This document shows, one piece after another, positions 1 through 5,109 of a stretch of 5,109 nucleotides of DNA. This stretch comes from JBCCZC01 sp039188505 (lineage in GTDB: Bacteria > Pseudomonadota > Gammaproteobacteria > Xanthomonadales > SZUA-38), in the NCBI GenBank assembly GCA_039188505.1, contig JBCCZC010000415.1:1-5109 (forward strand), written 5' to 3'. Made by a program: the position numbers and the translations under genes. Under the pieces are notes generated by a model. That model had not been told where the DNA came from. It saw only the letters and a list, made by a program, of their open reading frames with translations, and did not search any database. Numbering within the stretch: the first letter of the stretch is position 1; each line of letters begins with the position of its first letter.

Positions 1-836
1 CCATTGCCGTCCTGGGCATCCTCAAGAAGGTGGGCGCCCCGAAAAGCCTCGAGACGAAGATCACCGGCGAATCGCTCTTCAACGACGGCGTCGGCGTGGT
101 CATCTTCCTGGTGCTGAGCCAGATCGCCTTCGATCAGGCCGATCCCGATGCCGGCAAGATCGCGTTCCTGTTCCTCGAGGAAGCGGGCGGCGGCCTGCTC
201 TTCGGCCTTGCCCTCGGCGCGGTGGGCTACTGGCTGCTCCGCCAGGTCGACAACTACGCGGTCGAGGTGCTGATCACGCTGGCCATGGTGACGGGCGGCT
301 ACGCGTTGGCCATGACCCTCCACCTCTCGGGACCGCTCGCCGTGGTCGTGGCGGGCCTGATGATCGGCAACCGGGGCCGGCGCGACGCCATGAGCGACGC
401 GACGCGGGCGAATCTCGACACCTTCTGGGAGCTGGTCGACGAGGCCCTGAACGCCATCCTGTTCATGCTGATCGGCCTCGAGCTGATCGTGATCACCTTC
501 GAGCTCTCCTACGTCATCGCCGGTCTCATCGCGATCCCCATGGTGCTCGCGATCCGCTTCCTCTGCGTCGCCGTACCGGTCACCATCATGCGCGCGAGGC
601 AGGAATTCACGCCCGGCGTCATCAAGATCCTCACCTGGGGTGGCCTGCGCGGGGGCATTTCGATCGCGCTGGTGCTGTCCCTGCCGACGGGGCCGGAACG
701 CGATCAGCTGCTGACGGTGACCTTCCTCGTGGTCGTGTTCAGCATCCTCGTGCAGGGCTTGACGGTCGGCCGGCTCATCAAGGCATCGGTGCCGGAGGCC
801 GGCAACGACGGTTCAGGGGCCTCCGCCGAACACTGA
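1..836 (+). CDS. NhaP-type (CPA1 family) Na+/H+ or K+/H+ antiporter, 5'-truncated by window edge
   Basis: Inner-membrane cation:proton antiporter, exchanging Na+ or K+ for H+ in pH and salt homeostasis; the cation cannot be told from sequence. The frame is open from base 3 and yields 277 codons, starting IAVLGILKKVGAP. The partial codon before it (?CC) fits the Pro of the family's DP(V/I)AV motif, whose ion-binding Asp lies just outside the window. Numbering from base 3, GESLFNDG places Glu23, Asn27 and Asp28 with the E-x3-ND spacing of the CPA1 ion-binding helix. LTWGGLRGGISIAL with Arg216 matches the conserved arginine helix near the C-terminus. Several hydrophobic segments lie between, and the short tail is hydrophilic. 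Family members are usually about 400 residues or more, so roughly the first third is missing. The GTG at 30 lies inside the conserved region and is not the real start. Family assignment is firm; ion specificity is open. Confidence 0.93.
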   Translation, partial: IAVLGILKKVGAPKSLETKITGESLFNDGVGVVIFLVLSQIAFDQADPDAGKIAFLFLEEAGGGLLFGLALGAVGYWLLRQVDNYAVEVLITLAMVTGGYALAMTLHLSGPLAVVVAGLMIGNRGRRDAMSDATRANLDTFWELVDEALNAILFMLIGLELIVITFELSYVIAGLIAIPMVLAIRFLCVAVPVTIMRARQEFTPGVIKILTWGGLRGGISIALVLSLPTGPERDQLLTVTFLVVVFSILVQGLTVGRLIKASVPEAGNDGSGASAEH

Positions 837-856
837 CGGCCGGTCACCGAGCTGAC

Positions 857-1801
857 ATGATGTCGACACCCGGCCTCGAGCCCCTCGTCGCCGAGCTCGG
901 ACGCTACCCCGGCCCTTTCGGCATCGTGGCGCGCCCCCACTCCGGGACCCGTCTGCTAGCCGAGGCGCTGCTGATCAACGGCGTTTACCTCGGCGCAACG
1001 GTCAGCAAGGGATACCTGGACTCGCACGACTGGTATCGATTCTTCACGGTCCCGCTGCTCGGGAACCGTTCCTTCTGCCCCGATTCCCAGCTCACGTTGC
1101 CAGCGGCCGGCGACCGGTTCGTGGAGCGATGTCTCGTCAAGGCGCTCGAACACTACCTGGGGCACCGCCGCTACGACCCCGGGCACGCGGTCATCGATCC
1201 GGTGCGACCGCTGGGGCCCGGCGGTTGGGGCTGGAAGATGTCCGAGATGGTACTCCTGCTGCCGACGGTCCGACGCTTCTTTCCCGATGCCCGGATCATT
1301 CACCTGATCCGCGACGGCCGCGACGTCACGCTCTCGGACAACGGGTTCTTTCAGCTCACCAATCGCAATACGGGCCAGCTCGCCGAGGATCATCGACGCT
1401 TCCTCCGGCGCAGCACCTTCGGCGACGACGACCGGCAGGCCTGGCGGGGGATCGACCTGGACGACGCCGACGCGATCCACCGAAATCGGTTCCTGCTGCA
1501 GATGAAGAGCTGGATGACCTGCGTGAGCGCCGGACGGTCCTTCGGTCGCGCGGCCCCGGACAGCTACCTGGAGGTCCGCTACGAAGATCTGTGCACGCAG
1601 CCGCAGGTCGAGGCGGGCCGCGCGTTCGAGTTTCTGGGCATCGAGATGGTCGACGAGACGCGCGAATTCCTGGCCAAGGCCCCGCGTCGCACGGCGATCG
1701 GAAAGTGGCACGAGTGGCCATTCACTCCGGAGGAAAGAGCCGACTTCGACGCGGCAGTGACGCTGGGTACGCCACTCCTCACGGAGCTTGGCTACCGTTG
1801 A
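857..1801 (+). CDS. PAPS-dependent sulfotransferase family protein
   Basis: Predicted to transfer a sulfuryl group from 3'-phosphoadenylyl sulfate to an unknown acceptor; 314 residues, no signal peptide or membrane segment seen, so probably cytoplasmic. The 5'-phosphosulfate loop is residues 25-34, ARPHSGTRLL, where His28 replaces the more usual Arg of PRSGT-type loops. The 3'-phosphate motif is IIHLIRDGRDVTLS at residues 147-160, with Arg152 and Ser160 at the family spacing. YLEVRYEDL (237-245) and the C-terminal region around KWHEWPFTPEE (283-293) also fit bacterial sulfotransferases. The gene starts 20 bp after the antiporter stop, so co-transcription is likely. ATG codons at 857 and 860 are adjacent and either may be used; no good Shine-Dalgarno is visible, so translational coupling is possible. 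The acceptor (glycan, lipid, protein or small molecule) cannot be inferred because no glycosyltransferase or other pathway gene is nearby. Confidence 0.88.
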   Translation: MMSTPGLEPLVAELGRYPGPFGIVARPHSGTRLLAEALLINGVYLGATVSKGYLDSHDWYRFFTVPLLGNRSFCPDSQLTLPAAGDRFVERCLVKALEHYLGHRRYDPGHAVIDPVRPLGPGGWGWKMSEMVLLLPTVRRFFPDARIIHLIRDGRDVTLSDNGFFQLTNRNTGQLAEDHRRFLRRSTFGDDDRQAWRGIDLDDADAIHRNRFLLQMKSWMTCVSAGRSFGRAAPDSYLEVRYEDLCTQPQVEAGRAFEFLGIEMVDETREFLAKAPRRTAIGKWHEWPFTPEERADFDAAVTLGTPLLTELGYR

Positions 1802-1867
1802 CACCTGCCCGACAGCCGTCGACCGGCAACGCGCCGAGGAGGTTTGCGGACGCTGGTTCCCCGGCCG

Positions 1868-2980
1868 TTACCTGCCGGGCGCGACCATGGAATCGACCCT
1901 TCCAGCCCGCTGCAAATAGCGATCGATCGCGAGTGCAGCGGCCCCGTCCATCGGCTCAGGATGCTGACGCAGCCTTCTGAATCGTTCCGCGTGGCCCCAT
2001 TCGCCCCACGCCGCCAGGTCAGTCGCGGCCTGACCAGCAAGCGAAGGGTGGGCATCGATCAACGCGCCAAGACTCTTGACGATTCGCGCACGTAGAGCCG
2101 ATTCGCCGCGATTGCCGTGCTCGGACATCGACTTGACGATCTTCGCCACGACCTCGGGCGCGCGACCCGGATCGGTCAGATAGTGTTCATCCAGCCAATC
2201 GATGGCATCGAGGCCGTCAGCTTCGATGAACGCCGTCGCCCAGGCGGACAGATTCATCGACCAGCCCAGCCGGGCACTGCTCGCCATCTGTCCTCTGATC
2301 GACGCCCGCTCGGCGGGCGACGCATTCACGCCGAGCAGCAGGATGGCCAGACCGTGCTGTGGATAACGCCAACGGTCTGCGAGGATCATCTGGAGCTGCT
2401 CATCTGGCAAATAGGCATCAGCACGGCGGATGGCGTCGTAAGGGGCCAACCCCACTTCTAGATAAGCCAGCTCCCGTACATCCTGCTCGCTGTGGGTCAG
2501 TCGCGCCATGAAGTATGTTGCCCGGCGGTTTACCCCGGCGGGGCCTTGCCAATCCTGCGCTGTGTGCAGGATGTCGCGGATGAGCGTCTCATAGGCCTCG
2601 GTCGCGTAGCCGATGGACCGCCATTCATTTGGCCGCGTTCGAGACCCGATCGCTCTCGCGGTTCGGTGTCCTGCCCGTGGCACCAGGGCCAGAACCAGGG
2701 ACCGATCCGGCTCTGATTTCAAACGGCGCCGGTCCCGGCTGTTGAGAAACAGGTCGATTTCGGCGTCACGCAGATCGCCCTTCAAGACCTCGATCGCCAG
2801 CAACGCAAACGGCTCGTCGGGGTTCTCCCTGGCCAGTACGACCACCTCCGCGCTCAGCAACACGTCTACCGTCGACGTTTCCGGATGGGCAATGATCATG
2901 CACGCATCGGTTCGGCTCCCATGGATCGTCATGCAGGCAAGCACGACGGCCGCGCGCCAGCTGGATGTTCGCCAACCCAC
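1868..2980 (-). CDS. Predicted exported protein: NTR/TIMP-like N-domain plus HEAT-like helical repeats, function unknown
   Basis: I recognise no named function; 370 residues. The N-terminus has two Arg, then AAVVLACMTI, and a likely signal peptidase site before Cys27 (RTDA-CMII). A lipobox-like VLAC ending at Cys16 is an alternative, but its hydrophobic stretch is very short. Residues 27-105 alternate hydrophobic strands in the order AEVVVLARE, ALLAIEVLKG, IDLFLNSRD, SLVLALVPR. This resembles the OB-fold NTR/TIMP-like domain, where a strand, a V-KG turn and a late L-V strand recur. From about 145 the protein is helical; YLEVGLAPYDAIRRA followed by a downstream LLLG recalls HEAT-like segments I know from unnamed exported proteins. 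GTG at 2980 is the most upstream start: an in-frame TGA lies at 3044-3046 with no start codon between. A weak G-run (2986-2990) precedes it. It converges on the sulfotransferase, 66 bp away. Coding is supported by natural composition over 370 codons; the domain assignment is inference. Confidence 0.72.
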   Translation of the reverse strand: MGWRTSSWRAAVVLACMTIHGSRTDACMIIAHPETSTVDVLLSAEVVVLARENPDEPFALLAIEVLKGDLRDAEIDLFLNSRDRRRLKSEPDRSLVLALVPRAGHRTARAIGSRTRPNEWRSIGYATEAYETLIRDILHTAQDWQGPAGVNRRATYFMARLTHSEQDVRELAYLEVGLAPYDAIRRADAYLPDEQLQMILADRWRYPQHGLAILLLGVNASPAERASIRGQMASSARLGWSMNLSAWATAFIEADGLDAIDWLDEHYLTDPGRAPEVVAKIVKSMSEHGNRGESALRARIVKSLGALIDAHPSLAGQAATDLAAWGEWGHAERFRRLRQHPEPMDGAAALAIDRYLQRAGRVDSMVAPGR

Positions 2981-3359
2981 TGACGCCCCCGTTTCATGCG
3001 CATCGCTCTGGCGGCCATTCGGCGCGATCGACGTCCTGCGCGCTCACCGGCGCTTGGGCGACGGCGGTGACCGGTAGATCTGAATGGGTGGACTCGCTCA
3101 CGAGCACCCTGCGGAGGCGATTGGACACGCAACGGTTCGGGAACATGCCAGCTAGCCTGCCGAAGACGCCGGAGCATCTCAATAGGATCATGAGGCGCTG
3201 CCCGCCGCGCCCCAGAACGAGACGAGGCGTGCGGCAATCCCCCAGGGAGCTCGATGCTGTGCGCGTGCCGGAGGAAACTGCCGACCGACGGCGCCGGCTT
3301 GCCGGGCGGCTCGGTAGCGCTTCAGACGATCCCTCGCGGCCCCGGCATCTTCGCCGGCA

Positions 3360-3374
3360 CCGGTCATTGACCGG
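3360..3374. repeat. Perfect inverted repeat, 7-bp arms around one base
   Basis: CCGGTCA-T-TGACCGG is a perfect palindrome with a single central T. Four further flanking pairs form (CGGC at 3355-3358 with GCCG at 3375-3378) if A3359 is bulged, so the transcript could fold into a strong hairpin of about ten pairs with an ATT loop. It lies about 90 bp beyond the stop of the minus-strand propeller gene. No U-run follows on either strand, so it is not a textbook intrinsic terminator. It could be a transcript-end stabilising hairpin or a protein-binding operator. Confidence 0.6.
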
Positions 3375-3394
3375 GCCGAATCATCGACGAATGA

Positions 3395-3407
3395 GCAACC
3401 AGGTTGC
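3395..3407. repeat. Perfect inverted repeat, 6-bp arms around one base
   Basis: GCAACC-A-GGTTGC is a 13-bp palindrome with a single central base, centred 34 bp from the one at 3360-3374. Arms this tight suit a dimeric DNA-binding protein better than an RNA hairpin, since the RNA loop must open at least one pair. No regulator gene is in the window. The function is unknown and chance occurrence is possible. Confidence 0.45.
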
Positions 3408-3436
3408 GCCCCCGCCTGCCTGAGCGACACCGACAG

Positions 3437-3454
3437 GAACGACCGTGCTCGTTC
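3437..3454 (-). terminator. Possible hairpin just after the propeller gene stop (weak terminator candidate)
   Basis: GAACGA (3437-3442) and TCGTTC (3449-3454) form a perfect 6-bp stem with a 6-base loop, starting 9 bp past the TAG stop of the minus-strand gene ending at 3464. The position suits a terminator, but the stem is short, only moderately GC-rich, and no U-tract follows in the minus-strand transcript. It may act together with the stronger hairpin around 3355-3378, or end formation may be Rho-dependent. Confidence 0.3.
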
Positions 3455-3463
3455 GGCGATCCG

Positions 3464-5098
3464 CTAGTCCGCCTCGAAGCCGTTGCTGAACACCGTCTCG
3501 ACCGCCTCGCAGAACAGTTCGGCGCTCCAGAGCTCGGTCACGCCGACCGTTTCCTGATCGGCGAGGAACAGTACGTAGCGGCCGTCGTCGCTGAACTGGA
3601 AGTCCGGGTTGAGGAAGGCCCCCACGGAGGCGCCGTCCGGCAGCTCGCGGTTGATGCGGCGCGGCGGCCGGCCGCCGTCCAGGGGGACCTGGAAGAGCTC
3701 CAGACGATCGACCGCATCGGCCTCGGCGGAGTAGACGATTCCGCTGCCGTCGGGCGTGAACAGGATCTCGCCCACGTCGCCATTGACGGTCAGCGGCCCG
3801 ACGAGCGTCGTGATCGGACCGCCGTCGATGGGCGTGATCGCCAGCTCCCGGACGGACGTGCCCGTGGACGGATCCCGGTCGATGCCGAAAACGACACGCG
3901 TCCCGTCGGGCGTGATGCCGAAACCCAGCGTCCCGTCCGCCGTGGACAGGTCTCCGGAGAGCTTTGTCATGGTCCCACCGCCGATTGGCACACTGAACAC
4001 CTCGGCGAGCTGATTGGTCTCGACGCTGCCCTCGAGGACGACGAGCTCGGACGTCGGGTCGATGGCGAAGTCGGCGACGAAACCACCGGCCGGCAGCGGC
4101 GCGTTCAGCCGGACCGGATCGCCCCCGGCGACGCTCACGCTGTAAAGATCGGTCCCGAAGGCGCCGTCGACGAAGCGGGGATTGGCGTAGACCACGTGCG
4201 TGCTGTCGGGGCTGATTCGGAACTCGTCCTCGACGCTCCGCTCCACCTCGTCCCCGGTGATGCGCATCGCCTCACCGCCGCCGATGGGCACCTGGTAAAG
4301 ATCGAAGCGGTTGTCGACGATCTGGTCCGCCCGATAGACCACGGTCCGGCCATCGGGGCTGATGCGGAAGTCCGTTACGACCCCGAGCGACTGCAGGGTC
4401 GCGTTCAGCCGGACCGGATCGCCGCCCGCGAGCCTCACCGAGTAGAGCTCGTCGCGCGTGGTGTCCTGGGGCGCCCGGTAGACCACGAATTCGCCGTCGG
4501 GCGACAGCTCGAAATCCTCCTCGACGTCGCTGGCCTGCAGGTCGTCGTTGAGGCGCCTGGAGGTCCCGCCGAAGAGCGGCACGATGTAGAGCTCCTCGCG
4601 GCCCGTGTCTTCTTCGGCGAGGTAGACGACGTTCTCACCGTCGGGCGTCACGACGATCTCGCGCTGGACATCGCCGATGAGTTCGCCGTTGAGCTTTGTC
4701 GGCACGCCACCGCCATCCGCGGTCGAGATGCTGTAGAGCTCCCGGACCCCCTCGGTGTCGAAATCACCCCGGAACACGGAAGTCGCGCCGTCGGGCGAGA
4801 AGACCGGCACGTCCGCGAGCCCCTGGGCGCGCGGCGTGATGAGGTCGAAGCGAATTGGCGCGCGCTCCCCGGAGGCCGGGACCGTGAACAGGTCGAAGAA
4901 CCCTTCGGTCTCGAGGTCTCCCAGGAACGTGACCCGATCCGAGCCGTCGGGAATCGGGCCGTAGCCCACGATGTCACTCCCTTCGGGTACTGCCTGATTG
5001 AGCTTGACGTTCGGGCACACCTGGGCGTTCGCGCCCAGCGCCAGGCCCATCCCCGCTGCCGCGCCGACGAGGGCCCAGCATCCGTTCCGAAAACCCAT
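3464..5098 (-). CDS. Secreted PD40/TolB-type beta-propeller repeat protein with VFSNGFEAD C-terminal tail
   Basis: Predicted exported protein of 544 residues with no visible catalytic motif; the role is unknown, with ligand or protein binding the usual guess for such propellers. A Sec signal peptide covers residues 1-25 (Arg4, hydrophobic core WALVGAAAGMGLAL, then ANA before Gln26). About ten repeats of 40-50 residues follow from 49 to 525, each of the form (S/T)PDG-x3-VVY, an acidic turn, ELY-x-VP-x2-GG, then RLN-x2-L. Motif starts lie near residues 49, 100, 150, 198, 246, 295, 346, 395, 447 and 502. This is the PD40/WD40-like pattern of TolB and related propellers. Mature cysteines are only Cys28 and Cys530. 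The start is secure: TGGAGG sits 5 bases before the ATG. There is no Tol-Pal gene nearby and no TolB N-terminal domain, so it should not be named tolB. From memory, similar short GFE-containing tails occur on other exported proteins of related Gammaproteobacteria. Confidence 0.88.
   Translation of the reverse strand: MGFRNGCWALVGAAAGMGLALGANAQVCPNVKLNQAVPEGSDIVGYGPIPDGSDRVTFLGDLETEGFFDLFTVPASGERAPIRFDLITPRAQGLADVPVFSPDGATSVFRGDFDTEGVRELYSISTADGGGVPTKLNGELIGDVQREIVVTPDGENVVYLAEEDTGREELYIVPLFGGTSRRLNDDLQASDVEEDFELSPDGEFVVYRAPQDTTRDELYSVRLAGGDPVRLNATLQSLGVVTDFRISPDGRTVVYRADQIVDNRFDLYQVPIGGGEAMRITGDEVERSVEDEFRISPDSTHVVYANPRFVDGAFGTDLYSVSVAGGDPVRLNAPLPAGGFVADFAIDPTSELVVLEGSVETNQLAEVFSVPIGGGTMTKLSGDLSTADGTLGFGITPDGTRVVFGIDRDPSTGTSVRELAITPIDGGPITTLVGPLTVNGDVGEILFTPDGSGIVYSAEADAVDRLELFQVPLDGGRPPRRINRELPDGASVGAFLNPDFQFSDDGRYVLFLADQETVGVTELWSAELFCEAVETVFSNGFEAD
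3524..4954 (-). repeat. Ten tandem PD40/WD40-like protein repeats
   Basis: This region encodes the repeat array of the propeller protein. The clearest units are at residues 150-187, 198-235 and 246-285, each with SPDG or TPDG, VVY, LY and GG landmarks. Units at 295 and 346 have lost the DG turn (SPDS, DPTS), and the first and last are the most divergent. Each unit has the size expected of one four-stranded blade. Confidence 0.8.
4055..4447 (-). repeat. Internal duplication, two-blade unit with exact 300-bp offset
   Basis: Residues 218-248 and 318-348 align without gaps at a 100-residue offset with 21 of 31 identities. At DNA level a 23-base segment is identical at 4401-4423 and 4101-4123. 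Further similarity at the same 300-bp offset appears at 4271-4290 versus 3971-3990, encoding the PIGGG segments of the next blades. The offset spans two blades, so blades 4-5 and 6-7 appear to descend from one two-blade duplication, while immediate neighbours are less alike. Confidence 0.7.
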
Positions 5099-5103
5099 GT
5101 TTG

Positions 5104-5109
5104 CCTCCA
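5104..5109 (-). promoter_or_regulatory. Shine-Dalgarno of the propeller gene
   Basis: Read on the minus strand the bases are TGGAGG, followed by a CAAAC spacer and the ATG at 5098-5096. GGAGG is a near-ideal anti-16S match at good spacing and fixes this start. The promoter must lie beyond the right edge of the window. Confidence 0.85.

Larger units (their letters stand above)
2981..3463. other. Intergenic region without a convincing gene (483 bp)
   Basis: This stretch separates two minus-strand genes. Several overlapping open frames exist on both strands, of about 65-150 codons, but their products are Arg/Pro/Ser-rich, lack domain motifs and look like GC-rich shadow frames. I found no good sigma70-type promoter pair on the minus strand, no tRNA-like structure and no mobile-element ends. 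The left part (3050-3190) is somewhat less GC-rich and may hold the promoter for the gene starting at 2980, though no box can be assigned. The right part (about 3290-3460) has several short inverted repeats, listed separately, suited to a 3'-end or regulatory region for the gene ending at 3464. A decayed gene or small RNA cannot be excluded. Confidence 0.6.

Noticed and set aside
30..836. GTG at 30 as the true start of the antiporter
   Set aside because: The conserved family sequence continues upstream in frame to the window edge, so the gene is cut, not short.
956..1804. 282-codon open frame antisense to the sulfotransferase
   Set aside because: It lies fully opposite a gene with clear PAPS-binding motifs; its product has no domain, and long antisense frames are expected in GC-rich coding DNA.
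1860..1879. Hairpin CCCGGC/GCCGGG in the convergent gap as a terminator of the sulfotransferase
   Set aside because: The stem is only 6 bp with an 8-base loop and no U-tract, and it overlaps the stop codon of the opposite gene; such GC stems are common here.
1129..1980. 283-codon plus-strand frame overlapping the sulfotransferase and the end of the next gene
   Set aside because: It is an out-of-frame reading of the sulfotransferase with an Arg/Pro/Ala-rich product and no motif.
2929..3237. 102-codon minus-strand frame overlapping the start of the exported protein gene
   Set aside because: The product is very Arg-rich and overlaps the signal-peptide region of a better candidate in another frame.
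2965..3423. 152-codon plus-strand frame in the intergenic region
   Set aside because: The Arg/Pro/Ser-rich composition, lack of motifs and absence of a good ribosome site argue against coding.
3464..5098. Naming the propeller protein TolB
   Set aside because: It has the repeats but not the TolB N-terminal domain, it has about ten units rather than six, and no tolQRA or pal gene is nearby.

Overview
The window is GC-rich, high-coding-density bacterial DNA. The two minus-strand proteins carry, or plausibly carry, Sec-type signal peptides, and the 544-residue one ends in VFSNGFEAD. From memory, short C-terminal tails of this type are common on exported proteins of Xanthomonadales/Wenzhouxiangella-like Gammaproteobacteria. 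That lineage is an inference from composition and this motif only; the window has no rRNA or other marker gene.

Layout. Positions 1-836 (+) hold the C-terminal two thirds of a CPA1/NhaP-type cation:proton antiporter, cut by the window edge. After 20 bp, 857-1801 (+) encodes a PAPS-dependent sulfotransferase, probably co-transcribed with the antiporter. A 66-bp convergent gap follows. The minus strand then carries 1868-2980, an exported protein with an apparent NTR/TIMP-like N-terminal domain and a HEAT-like helical C-terminal part. Next comes a 483-bp stretch (2981-3463) with no convincing gene but several short inverted repeats near its right end. Last is 3464-5098 (-), a secreted beta-propeller protein built from about ten PD40/TolB-type repeats, with a strong Shine-Dalgarno at the window's right edge.

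How they fit together. The plus-strand pair concerns ion homeostasis and sulfation, with no obvious shared pathway. The two minus-strand genes both encode predicted envelope or extracellular proteins, but the long gap argues against one tight operon. I see no mobile element, CRISPR array, tRNA, rRNA or phage gene. The most unusual content is the propeller protein: an uncommon blade count, an internal two-blade duplication with an exact 300-bp offset still visible in DNA, one cysteine near each mature terminus, and the short conserved-looking tail. I do not see a clear new multi-gene system.
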